Shown here one piece after another: positions 11,711 to 20,199 of a stretch of DNA of 64,000 nucleotides. A model generated the notes under the pieces. That model made no database searches and was not told where the DNA came from. It saw only the letters and a program-made list of their open reading frames with translations. Position numbers and translations under genes: made by a program. Origin of the DNA: Xanthomonas fragariae (GTDB taxonomy: Bacteria > Pseudomonadota > Gammaproteobacteria > Xanthomonadales > Xanthomonadaceae); NCBI RefSeq assembly GCF_017603965.1, contig NZ_CP071955.1:1116001-1180000 (forward strand). The letters run 5' to 3'. How positions within the stretch are numbered: the stretch's first letter is position 1; every line of letters begins with the position of its first letter.

Positions 11711-12405
11711 ATGACCAACCTGCAAGTGGTCAACGCCATCCTTTACGTTGCTGAGCATGGCTGCAAATGGCGCGGCCTGCCCACGCGCTTTGGCAACTGG
11801 CATACGGTGTACACGCGTATGAACCGTTGGGCCAAGGCGGGGGTGCTGGACCGGATGTTTGCCCAATTGCAGAAGTCCCAGATCGTGCGCATCAAAATCG
11901 AAGCGGTCTCGCTGGACTCCACCAGCGTCAAGGTGCATCCCGATGGCACAGGTGCATTAAAAAAAACGGCCCGCAGGCCATCGGCAAATCCCGCGGTGGA
12001 TGGAACACCAAGATTCATATGGTTGCCGCAGATGCTCGAACAGCCATCACGTTTGGATTGACGCCTGGCAATGCGCATGACGCACCTGCAGGCCGCACGT
12101 TGCTTGAACATCTGGGGCCAGTGAAGCGGCCGATTCATCTCCTGATGGACCGCGCTTACGAAGGCAACGAAACCCGCCAGCTGGCGCTTGATCTTGGCTT
12201 CGTGCCGGTGGTTCCGCCGAAGTCCAACCGGGTCGAGCCTTGGGAATACAACCGGGAGATGTACAAGCGACGCAACGAAGTGGAGAGACTGTTCCGTCGT
12301 CTGAAAGGTTACCGCCGGGTTTTCTCACGATTCGAGAAGCTCGACGTCATGTTCCTCGGATTTCTCAGCTTTGTCCTGATCGTTGATGGGCTTCGTATGT
12401 GTTAA
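11711..12405 (+). mobile_element. IS5-family (IS427-like) transposase in two overlapping frames
   Basis: Frame one (11711-12061) encodes MTNLQVVNAILYVAEHGCKWRG with the first DDE-region Asp in SLDSTSVKVHPDG. The protein then continues in the -1 frame to 12405 with GKSRGGWNTKIHMV, LLMDRAYEGNETR (second Asp) and RNEVERLFRRLKGYRR (Glu), ending LIVDGLRMC. The switch happens at a run of eight A residues (11959-11966), the typical IS427-type programmed frameshift site. The N-terminal first ~20 codons appear damaged by a TAA just upstream, so the element may be defective. The catalytic part is well preserved. Confidence 0.75.
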
Positions 12406-12411
12406 CAGGCC

Positions 12412-12536
12412 CTACATCGAGATGTTCTACAACACCAGGCGGCAGCACGGACACAACAACCGGCTGTCTCCGGTAGAGTTCGAAAAGCAGCAATCAAAAT
12501 GAGGCTTCGGGGTGTCTACAGAAGCCTGGCCGATTC
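12412..12536 (+). mobile_element. IS3-family OrfB C-terminal remnant and right end
   Basis: The frame 12412-12501 reads YIEMFYNTRRQHGHNNRLSPVEFEKQQSK and stops; this is the conserved tail of IS3-family integrase-type transposases. It is followed by an IS right-end-like sequence (GGTGTCTACAGAAGCC). The rest of the element is absent, having been replaced by the IS5-family element on its left. Confidence 0.65.
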
Positions 12537-12617
12537 AACACTACCGGTGCGGCGGTGGATGCCAAGGCCAAACCGGTTGCGGCTAATGCGGACAATGCGG
12601 TCAACCAGCCGCGTTGA
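12534..12617 (+). pseudogene. Possible C-terminal remnant of an IS-disrupted gene
   Basis: Directly after the IS3-family end, 27 codons read FNTTGAAVDAKAKPVAANAD... and stop at 12615-12617. The Ala/Lys composition is typical of the tail of a secreted or periplasmic protein. There is no start and no recognisable domain, so this may be coincidence. Confidence 0.25.
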
Positions 12618-12753
12618 GCAAGAAGGTAGGCAAGCCGATCGTGTGTGCGGCGTATCATGGCGCTACGTTCGTGGTGCTGTGTCGATAGCGCGCGCAGTGC
12701 CTGGCTGCGCCTTTCCCGATCCCGAGTCCATTGCCCTGCATGAATCCTTCCGC

Positions 12754-13521
12754 ATGAAGAGCATCGATCCTGCCGATCTGGAAGCGTTGTTCGATGCCGT
12801 GCCGGACGTATTGTTCTTCGTCAAGGATCGCGAGGGCCGCTACACCCACGTCAACCAGACCATGCTGCGACGCCTGGGGCTGAAGTCGCGCAAGGAACTG
12901 ATCGGCAAACGCGTGGCCGAAGTGTATCCGAGCGGCTTGGGCGCCAACTACGCCAATCAGGATGAGCAGGTGCTGGCTGGCGCACTCATCGACAACGTGC
13001 TTGAGCTGCACCTGTTCGCCAACCGCGAACCGGGCTGGTGTCTTACCTGCAAACGACCGCTGCTGATGGATGGCAAGGTGCAGGGCATCATCGGCATTTC
13101 GCGCGATCTGGGGCCGCAGGACGGGCACGAATCGCAGTACGAAAAACTGCGGCTTGCGCTGGCCTACCTCAACGCCAACTACGTGCAGAACGTGCGTATG
13201 CAAGCGCTGGTGGAGATCACCGGTTTTTCGATGTCCAAGCTGCAGCGCTCGTTTCGCAAAGTGTTCCAGCTCACTCCGCAACAAGTGCTAGCCAAGCTGC
13301 GTCTGCAGATGGCGATGCAGCTATTGCACGGAAGCAAGAGCGTGACCGAAATTGGGCATGCCTGCGGTTTCAGCGATCAAAGCGCGTTTACGCGGCAGTT
13401 CAAGGCTGCGGCGGGGATGACGCCGCGTGAGTACCGCATGTTGGTCAATACGGTACAGCTGCCCGTAGAAGCATACCCTGCGTCGGTCGCTCGCGCACAA
13501 GGCAGCTCTCGGTTGCGCTGA
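12754..13521 (+). CDS. PAS-AraC family transcriptional regulator
   Basis: This protein is about 255 residues long from the ATG at 12754. The N-terminal PAS domain (about 8-115: LFDAVPDVLFFVKDREGRYT, ending IIGISRDLGPQD) probably senses a ligand or redox state. The C-terminal AraC-type double helix-turn-helix (about 135-235) includes MQALVEITGFSMSKLQRSF and IGHACGFSDQSAFTRQFK, followed by GMTPREYR. The reading frame is open upstream into the IS3-family remnant, but those codons are IS-derived, so the start at 12754 is preferred. It is convergent with the catalase gene, whose stop lies 5 bases away. IS debris upstream may have altered its promoter. The target is unknown. Confidence 0.85.
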   Translation: MKSIDPADLEALFDAVPDVLFFVKDREGRYTHVNQTMLRRLGLKSRKELIGKRVAEVYPSGLGANYANQDEQVLAGALIDNVLELHLFANREPGWCLTCKRPLLMDGKVQGIIGISRDLGPQDGHESQYEKLRLALAYLNANYVQNVRMQALVEITGFSMSKLQRSFRKVFQLTPQQVLAKLRLQMAMQLLHGSKSVTEIGHACGFSDQSAFTRQFKAAAGMTPREYRMLVNTVQLPVEAYPASVARAQGSSRLR

Positions 13522-13526
13522 TGCGG

Positions 13527-15635
13527 TTACGCCAGCATGCGCACTTTCGGCTCGCGCGCCCACTGGCGGGTTTTGGCCGCGGCGATAAACGCCTTGGTAT
13601 CGGCTGCCGCGATCACGCCGGCGTCCTTACCGACGTTACCGGCGTTCAGCAGCAGCTGCGCGCCATCGTCGAAGGCGATCGCCTTCAGATGCGCCCAGGC
13701 GTGACTGACGAAATCCAGTGCAGCCGATTCGCGCGTCAGCAACCTCGCCGCTTCCGAGGACAGTAGTACCGCCACTGCATCGAAGAGTACCGATGGTGTG
13801 CCTGCCAACTGACCATCGGCTGCCAGCTGTTTGCAGTCGCTGAGCTTGGCACCACCGAGCTTGGGCGCGACGATTTTGACGGTAGCGCCCTCAGCTTCTG
13901 CCGCTTTGCGAATCGCCTTGATCGCAGCTGCATCGGAGCCATCGTGAATCAGAATGCCGACCGTGCGTCCCTGCAGTGTGTCTTTCATCTTGCCGATCAG
14001 CTGCAAGGCTGGCGACAACGGCATGTCGGTGGGCGCCACTGCTGTCGGTGGTGCCGGCGGCAAGTTGGTCATGCCCATGCCATGGGCCACGCGCTGTGCC
14101 AGTGCCGGGTCGATATGACGCAGGTGGCCGACGATGGCCTCGCGCACGTGTGCGGTTTCTACCTTCGACAATTCGAACACCAGCGCCGATGCGATGTGCG
14201 CCTGTTCCGGTGCGGTCTGGCTGCAGTAGAAGAGCCGTGCCTGGCTGTAGTGATCGGCAAAGCTTTCCGTGCGCACGCGGCCTTTTGCGCCGTCTTCGGC
14301 CGGCGCTGCGTGGCTGCGGAATCCACGCAGCGCCTCATGCGGCGTATCGGCTTGTAGCGAGCTAGGTTCGTAAGCGACACGGCCCTTGGGCACACCCATC
14401 TGCATATGACCGTCGCGCTGATTGTTGGCGAACGGACACTTGGGTGCATTGATCGGAATCTGATGGAAATTCGGCCCACCCAGACGGCTCAGCTGCGTAT
14501 CCAGATACGAGAACAGGCGGCCCTGCAGCAGCGGATCGTTGCTGAAGTCGATGCCGGGCACGATGTTGGCTGCGCAGTAGGCGACCTGTTCGGTTTCTGC
14601 GAAGAAATTATCCGGCCAGCGGTCCAGTACCATGTGGCCGACGATCTGCAGCGGTATCAGTTCTTCGGGAATGACCTTGGTCGAATCCAGATGGTCGAAT
14701 GGGAATGCGTCGGCCTGCGCTTCGGTAAACAACTGCACGCCGAGCTCCCATTCGGGGAAGTTGCCGCTCTGGATCGCTTCGAATAGATCGCGGCGATGAA
14801 AGTCCTGATCGGCACCGGCAATCTTCACTGCTTCGTCCCAGATGGTGGACTGCAAGCCGAGCCTGGGGCGCCAATGAAATTTGACGAAGGTGCTCTCGCC
14901 GTTCTCGTTGAGGAAACGGAAGCTGTGGACGCCGAAGCCTTCGATCATGCGCAGCGAGCGCGGGATGGTGCGATCGCTCATCGCCCACATCACCATATGC
15001 ATCGACTCGGGCGTCAGCGAAATGAAATCCCAGAACGTGTCGTGTGCGCTGGCCGCTTGCGGAAAGCCGCGGTCCGGCTCCATCTTCACCGCATGAATGA
15101 GGTCGGGAAACTTGATCGCATCCTGGATGAAGAACACCGGGATGTTGTTGCCTACCAGATCCCAATTGCCTTCCTTGGTATAGAACTTCACCGCGAATCC
15201 GCGCACATCGCGCGGCGTATCTACCGAGCCGGCACCGCCTGCGACAGTGGAGAAGCGAGTAAATAGCGGGGTTTTTTCGCCGACCTCGGTAAAGATCTTG
15301 GCGGTGGTGTACTTGCTCAACGATTTTGTCAGTTCGAAGTAGCCGTGCGCTGCACTGCCGCGCGCATGTACGATGCGCTCGGGGATACGTTCGTGATCGA
15401 AGTGGGTGATCTTCTCGCGCAGTATGAAGTCTTCCAGCAACGTCGGGCCACGCGGCGTGGCGCGTAGCGAGTTCTGGTTGTCGCCAACCGGAATGCCTTG
15501 GTTGGTGGTCAGTTGCCGATCCGTTCCGCCTGCCTTTTGGTGCAACTCATCGCCGCTACCGCGCAACACATCGGGGGTGGCGCTTGCCGCGGCGATGGCA
15601 GACAGTTGCGCGGGTTTGCTGGGGGACTTGGGCAT
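13527..15635 (-). CDS. katE: Large-subunit catalase (HPII/KatE type)
   Basis: This 702-residue haem catalase converts hydrogen peroxide to water and oxygen. The catalytic His lies in [15 protein letters not shown] (about residue 100), and the Asn and the proximal haem Tyr region are present. The C-terminal extension of about 150 residues (from [17 protein letters not shown]) is a DJ-1/PfpI-like domain, as in E. coli HPII and other clade 2 large-subunit catalases. The start at 15635 ([10 protein letters not shown]) is preferred over 15677 because the extra residues are not conserved-looking. It probably supports survival against plant oxidative burst. The 353 bases upstream to gcvP contain no other gene that I can support. 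Confidence 0.95.
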   Translation of the reverse strand: MPKSPSKPAQLSAIAAASATPDVLRGSGDELHQKAGGTDRQLTTNQGIPVGDNQNSLRATPRGPTLLEDFILREKITHFDHERIPERIVHARGSAAHGYFELTKSLSKYTTAKIFTEVGEKTPLFTRFSTVAGGAGSVDTPRDVRGFAVKFYTKEGNWDLVGNNIPVFFIQDAIKFPDLIHAVKMEPDRGFPQAASAHDTFWDFISLTPESMHMVMWAMSDRTIPRSLRMIEGFGVHSFRFLNENGESTFVKFHWRPRLGLQSTIWDEAVKIAGADQDFHRRDLFEAIQSGNFPEWELGVQLFTEAQADAFPFDHLDSTKVIPEELIPLQIVGHMVLDRWPDNFFAETEQVAYCAANIVPGIDFSNDPLLQGRLFSYLDTQLSRLGGPNFHQIPINAPKCPFANNQRDGHMQMGVPKGRVAYEPSSLQADTPHEALRGFRSHAAPAEDGAKGRVRTESFADHYSQARLFYCSQTAPEQAHIASALVFELSKVETAHVREAIVGHLRHIDPALAQRVAHGMGMTNLPPAPPTAVAPTDMPLSPALQLIGKMKDTLQGRTVGILIHDGSDAAAIKAIRKAAEAEGATVKIVAPKLGGAKLSDCKQLAADGQLAGTPSVLFDAVAVLLSSEAARLLTRESAALDFVSHAWAHLKAIAFDDGAQLLLNAGNVGKDAGVIAAADTKAFIAAAKTRQWAREPKVRMLA

Positions 15636-15988
15636 GGAACTCCACCTTGCGGGCTTGAGATGCTGGCTGATCCGCAAAGCCTGGGAGTGGCGCTGTTAAT
15701 TGCATGTGTCTGCATGCGAACGAATATTCATATGCATGTAGAAGTTTGCGATCCATCGCACTTGCTTATTGCCTCTGTCACGCGATGTGGCAATACACCG
15801 CTGCTTGAAGCGCAACGAGCTCGACTATTAAGTTGTGTTACAGCTCAATAGCGTGTGTTGGCCACTCCTAATGCGCCGATAGATGTGCGGACGTTGACAC
15901 AGCGTGGGCGTGGGCATCCCACAACGCACAGCGATGACGCTGCACGACGTCGGGCGTTGCGCCGATCCTGCCCACGTGGCGGTGGCGC
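15636..15988. other. Intergenic DNA between katE and gcvP
   Basis: This stretch holds the presumed katE promoter region, with an AT-richer patch at about 15715-15780 that includes the palindromic ATTCATATGCATG. No open frame with convincing coding character and no RNA gene is visible. Confidence 0.5.
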
Positions 15989-18973
15989 TTACGCCTCTAC
16001 ATCGTCCTTATACGCATCGACCGGGATACAGGTGCACATCACGTTCTTGTCGCCGTAGACGTTGTCCACGCGTGCCACCGGCGGCCAGTACTTGTGCTGC
16101 TTGAGGCTGAGCAGCGGGAAGGCAGCCAGTTCGCGCGGGTAGGCGTGGGGCCATTGGTTGGCCGACACTTGCGTTGCGGTGTGCGGTGCGTGCTTGAGCG
16201 GATTGTCTTGGCGGTCCAGGCGGCCGTCTTCGATCGCGTGGATTTCTTCGCGGATCTGGATCATCGCGTCGATGAAGCGGTCCAGTTCGTGCTGCGATTC
16301 GCTTTCGGTCGGCTCGACCATCAGCGTGCCGGCCACCGGGAAGCTCAACGTCGGCGCGTGGAAGCCGAAGTCGATCAGACGCTTGGCGATATCTTCTGCG
16401 CCGATGCCGCTGGTCTTTTCCAGCGGGCGGATATCGAGGATGCACTCGTGCGCCACCAAACCATTACGACCGGTGTAAAGGATCTTGTAATGCGGTGCCA
16501 GGCGCTTGGCGATGTAATTGGCGTTGAGCAGCGCCACCTGGGTCGCCTTGCGCAGCCCGGCGTTGCCCATCATGGTCACATACATCCAGCTGATCGGCAG
16601 GATCGAGGCCGAACCATAGCTTGCTGCGCTGACCATGCCGCCGGTGCGCAATGAGCCTCCAATTCCGCTTTCGGAGTTGAATCCGTCGCCATGGATGGCG
16701 GCATCTTGACGTTCGCCGGCATGGATGCCGGCACGAGGAAGATAAGGTGCCAGATGCGACTTCACCGCACATGGCCCCACTCCTGGGCCACCGCCGCCAT
16801 GCGGAATGCAGAAGGTCTTGTGCAGATTGAGATGCGACACGTCCGAGCCCCACTTGCCGGGCTTGGCCACGCCGACAAGTGCGTTCATATTGGCGCCGTC
16901 GGTGTAGACCTGGCCGCCATGCGCATGCACGGCTTCGCAGATCGCCACCACGTCTTCTTCGAATACGCCGTGCGTGGACGGATAGGTGATCATCAGCGCA
17001 GCCAGACGCTCGGAATATTTTTCTGCCTTGGCGCGAATGTCTTCGACATCGACGTTGCCGTTGGCATCGCACTTGGTGACCACCACGGTCATGCCGCACA
17101 TCTGCGCGGAGGCCGGGTTGGTGCCGTGCGCGGATTCGGGAATCAGGCAGATATCGCGGCGCGCTTGGCCCCGCGAGCGGTGATAGGCGCGAATCGCCAG
17201 CAAGCCGGCGTATTCGCCCTGCGCGCCGGAATTGGGTTGCAGGCTCACCGCGTCGTAGCCGGTGCACTCGACCAGCATTGCTTCCAGTTCGCCGATCAAC
17301 TGCGCGTAGCCGGCCGACTGTTCGGCCGGTGCCAGCGGATGGATTGCGCCGAACTCGGGCCAGGTGACCGGGATCATTTCGGCGGTGGCATTGAGCTTCA
17401 TGGTGCAGCTGCCGAGCGGGATCATGGTGCGATCCATCGCCAGATCCTTGTCGGCCAGCGAGCGCATATAGCGCAGCAGTTCGTGCTCGCTGTGGTGGGT
17501 GTTGAACACCGGGTGCGTCAGGAACGCGCTGGTGCGCAGCAGACCTTGCGGTAAGGCATCGGTGGTGGTGGCGTCGAGCGCATCGATGTTCACTCCAGGC
17601 ATCCTGCCTCCCGCGACACTCGCACCTGCTTGTGCATCGTCCAGCTGCGCGCCGAACAATGCAGCCAGCGCAACCACATCGGCGCGGGTGGTGGTTTCAT
17701 CCAGGCTGATGCCGACCGCTTCGTTGTCGATCGCACGCAGGTTGATGCCGGCGGCACGCGCCTTGGCGTGAATCGCCTCGGCATCGATCGCCTTGACATG
17801 CAGCGTGTCGAAGAAATGCTCGCCAACGTTGACGCCGACATGACGCAGTGCTGCGGCCAAAATCGCGGCCAGACGATGCGTGCGCCGCGCGATGCGGGTC
17901 AGGCCGTCGGGGCCGTGGTAGACCGCATACATAGAGGCCATTACCGCCAGCAGCACCTGCGCTGTACAGATGTTGGACGTCGCCTTTTCGCGGCGGATAT
18001 GTTGTTCGCGCGTTTGCAAGGTGAGGCGATAGGCCGGATTGCCGGCGGCATCGATCGACACGCCGATCAGACGGCCCGGCATCGAGCGCTTGTAGGCATC
18101 GCGGCAGGCCATGAAGGCCGCATGCGGACCGCCGAAACCGAACGGCACGCCAAAGCGCTGCGCATTGCCGACCACGATATCCGCGCCCCATTCTCCAGGT
18201 GCAGCGATCAGGGTCAGTGCGAGCAGATCGGTGGCCACCGCGACCAGGCCGCCTTGCGCATGCACCGCATCGGCCAATGCGGCGTGGTCGCCGATGTGTC
18301 CGAAGCTATCGGGATACTGCAGCAGCACGCCAAAGCACTCAGCCTGCAACGCTTCTTCCGGTGTGCCCACGCGCAGCACGATGCCCAGCGGCTCGCTGCG
18401 GGTGCGCAGCAGGTCCAGCGTCTGCGGATGCACCGCGTCGTGCACGAAGAACGTCTCGGACTTCGACCTGGCCGAACGTTTGGCCAGCGTCATCGCTTCG
18501 GCCGCGGCGGTGGCTTCGTCCAGCAACGAGGCGTTGGCGATCTGCATGCTGGTCAGGTCGGCGCACAAGGTCTGGAAGTTGATCAGCGCTTCCATGCGGC
18601 CCTGCGAAATCTCTGCCTGGTATGGCGTGTAGGCGGTGTACCAGGCCGGGTTTTCCAGAATGTTGCGCAGGATCACCTGCGGCGTATGGGTGCCGTAATA
18701 GCCCTGGCCGATAAACGTCCGCTGCACCTGGTTCTTGCTGGCGATGGCGCCAATCTTGGCCAGCGCCGCTTCTTCGGTGATCGCGTCGGGCAACGCCAGC
18801 GCACCCGGCGACTTGATGTTGCCGGGCACGATGGCTTCGGTCAGCGCATCCAATGAGGCGTGGCCGACCACGCTCAGCATCTGCGCGATTTCCGCGTCGT
18901 TTGGGCCGATATGGCGTTCGACGAACGCGTTGTGGTGTTCGAGGTCGCGCAGGGAAGACGAAGTCTGGGACAT
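15989..18973 (-). CDS. gcvP: Glycine dehydrogenase (decarboxylating), P protein
   Basis: This roughly 994-residue PLP enzyme is the P protein of the glycine cleavage system. It decarboxylates glycine and passes the aminomethyl group to the lipoyl arm of the H protein. The N-terminus is [13 protein letters not shown] and the PLP lysine lies in [18 protein letters not shown]. The fused two-half form is the usual one in proteobacteria. The start at 18973 ([15 protein letters not shown]) is chosen because upstream residues are not family-like. Its leader carries a tandem glycine riboswitch. No gcvT or gcvH is next to it here. Confidence 0.96.
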   Translation of the reverse strand: MSQTSSSLRDLEHHNAFVERHIGPNDAEIAQMLSVVGHASLDALTEAIVPGNIKSPGALALPDAITEEAALAKIGAIASKNQVQRTFIGQGYYGTHTPQVILRNILENPAWYTAYTPYQAEISQGRMEALINFQTLCADLTSMQIANASLLDEATAAAEAMTLAKRSARSKSETFFVHDAVHPQTLDLLRTRSEPLGIVLRVGTPEEALQAECFGVLLQYPDSFGHIGDHAALADAVHAQGGLVAVATDLLALTLIAAPGEWGADIVVGNAQRFGVPFGFGGPHAAFMACRDAYKRSMPGRLIGVSIDAAGNPAYRLTLQTREQHIRREKATSNICTAQVLLAVMASMYAVYHGPDGLTRIARRTHRLAAILAAALRHVGVNVGEHFFDTLHVKAIDAEAIHAKARAAGINLRAIDNEAVGISLDETTTRADVVALAALFGAQLDDAQAGASVAGGRMPGVNIDALDATTTDALPQGLLRTSAFLTHPVFNTHHSEHELLRYMRSLADKDLAMDRTMIPLGSCTMKLNATAEMIPVTWPEFGAIHPLAPAEQSAGYAQLIGELEAMLVECTGYDAVSLQPNSGAQGEYAGLLAIRAYHRSRGQARRDICLIPESAHGTNPASAQMCGMTVVVTKCDANGNVDVEDIRAKAEKYSERLAALMITYPSTHGVFEEDVVAICEAVHAHGGQVYTDGANMNALVGVAKPGKWGSDVSHLNLHKTFCIPHGGGGPGVGPCAVKSHLAPYLPRAGIHAGERQDAAIHGDGFNSESGIGGSLRTGGMVSAASYGSASILPISWMYVTMMGNAGLRKATQVALLNANYIAKRLAPHYKILYTGRNGLVAHECILDIRPLEKTSGIGAEDIAKRLIDFGFHAPTLSFPVAGTLMVEPTESESQHELDRFIDAMIQIREEIHAIEDGRLDRQDNPLKHAPHTATQVSANQWPHAYPRELAAFPLLSLKQHKYWPPVARVDNVYGDKNVMCTCIPVDAYKDDVEA

Positions 18974-19080
18974 GGCGGGCATCCGGGGCAGTGGGCGTAC
19001 GAATGGTCGACAAGCACCGCGACCGGCCTGACGCGCATAGCGCATCACGACCTGCCGCAGCGACGGTCTTCCTCGTGCCC

Positions 19081-19258
19081 CTCTGTCCTTTTGCCTGAGA
19101 GTTTAAAAACGCGGCATGGCGCTTGGCCTGCCTGCGTTCCGTGCCCCTTCGGCGCCGGCATCGGCCGGTCTCTCCAGAGTTGTACTGCGGATGGTATCGG
19201 GCCTGAGCGATTACGGGCTGTTGCGCCTTCGGCAGCGGCAGTGCCGCTTCTCCCACCG
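19081..19258 (-). promoter_or_regulatory. Tandem glycine riboswitch upstream of gcvP
   Basis: Reading on the minus strand, two gcvT-type aptamers follow each other. The first runs from GGGAGAAGC through GCCGAAGGCGCAA to CGCTCAGGCCC. A short linker leads to the second, CTCTGGAGAGACC through GCCGAAGGGGCA to AACTCTCAGGCAAAAGGACAGAG. These are the conserved elements of the glycine riboswitch. It probably activates gcvP when glycine is abundant. The distance to the gcvP start (about 107 bases) leaves room for an expression platform. Confidence 0.93.
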
Positions 19259-19270
19259 TGTTGCGGGCTG

Positions 19271-19276
19271 ATTATA
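19271..19276 (-). promoter_or_regulatory. Candidate -10 box for the gcvP leader
   Basis: TATAAT on the minus strand lies about 13 bases before the first aptamer. A good -35 hexamer is not visible at the ideal distance, so the assignment is tentative. Confidence 0.45.
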
Positions 19277-19307
19277 GCGTGCGTGCGCGCCGCCCGGCGC
19301 GTCTGCA

Positions 19308-19745
19308 ATGGCCCTGTCGGCACGCCCGACGCACCTGGTGCACGTGCCGCTGTCCGATGCATGGGGGCGCAGACGGGTGATGCTGGGTGGGCTGGCGCTG
19401 TTCATCGCCGGCTCGGTGGGCTACACCCTGTCGGTGGCGCAGATCGCCCTGCCGTGGGCGGTGCTGCCGATTTTCCTGGCCGGCGTGGGCATGGCCCTGA
19501 TCTTCCCGATCCTGGCGCTTGCGGTGCTGCATATGTACCTGCAACAGCGCGGCCTGGCGTCTTCGCTGCAGGCCTTCACCCAGTTGATGAACAATACTGT
19601 GGTGGCCGGGGTGCTGTCGCCGTTGCTGAGTGAACCTCCGCACCATCTGGCGCTCGGTATGACCGGTTTTTTCTTGCTGGGCTGGCTATTCTGGCGCTGG
19701 GAGCACCGCAGCGGCCGCCGTTTGCGGCGCCGCCAGGCCAAGTAG
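19308..19745 (+). pseudogene. MFS drug-transporter remnant with a large internal deletion
   Basis: The 145-codon open frame begins with a piece of the N-terminal half of a major facilitator: a motif-A-like PLSDAWGRRRVML between helices 2 and 3. It passes, apparently in frame, into the C-terminal half: GVGMALIFPILALAVL, then RRGLASSLQAFTQLMNN, characteristic of Bcr/CflA-type exporters, and a Lys/Arg-rich end. A normal member has about 400 residues and 12 helices, so roughly 250 residues are missing. It starts only 50 bases from the gcvP riboswitch region. It is unlikely to transport anything. Confidence 0.65.
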
Positions 19746-19794
19746 CCATTGCCTCTGGAGCCGGCCGACCATCTTTGACCTCACAGGAGCCTGC

Positions 19795-20199
19795 ATGTCC
19801 ATCGATTCCAAGCTGCGCCGCGACGCCCGCAAGCGCGCCGCCGAGCGCGAGCGCAACCGGGCCGCCGCTCAGGTCACCGCCGACTCGCCGATCGAGCCGC
19901 ATGCCGAACTACGCGACCAGCAACGCACTCTGCTGGCCGGCATCGTCCGCCGTGATGGCGAATGGGTGCTGGGCATGGACGGCCGCATCGCCGGCGAAAG
20001 CACCAGCGCCGCGCAGGTGCTGGCCTTGATCATGCGCGCCGCCGAATTGCACGAACGCCAGGGCACGCCGGTGCGGCTGACCTATTCGGATGCGCTCAAG
20101 GACGCTGCGCATGCCGAGGCGCAGGCCGATGGCATGGAATTCGAGCAGTTCAAGACCAAGCTCAGCGAACGCTTGCAGGGCGGTGCCAAGCTCAATTGA
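19795..20199 (+). CDS. Conserved hypothetical protein, 134 aa
   Basis: No known domain is recognised. The protein is charged and soluble, with a basic Arg/Lys-rich N-terminus (MSIDSKLRRDARKRAAERE) that could form a helix or bind nucleic acid. A compact middle section (TLLAGIVRRDGEWVLGMDGR) is followed by helices. There is no signal peptide or membrane helix. A good ribosome site (CAGGAG) lies 6 bases before the ATG. Its end overlaps the convergent peptidase gene by 8 bases. Confidence 0.7.
   Translation: MSIDSKLRRDARKRAAERERNRAAAQVTADSPIEPHAELRDQQRTLLAGIVRRDGEWVLGMDGRIAGESTSAAQVLALIMRAAELHERQGTPVRLTYSDALKDAAHAEAQADGMEFEQFKTKLSERLQGGAKLN

Noticed and set aside
12499..12753. N-terminal extension of the PAS-AraC gene
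   Set aside because: Open in frame but derived from the IS3-family end; domain starts right after the ATG at 12754.
17630..18856. 408-codon plus-strand open frame
   Set aside because: Antisense to gcvP; no recognised fold.
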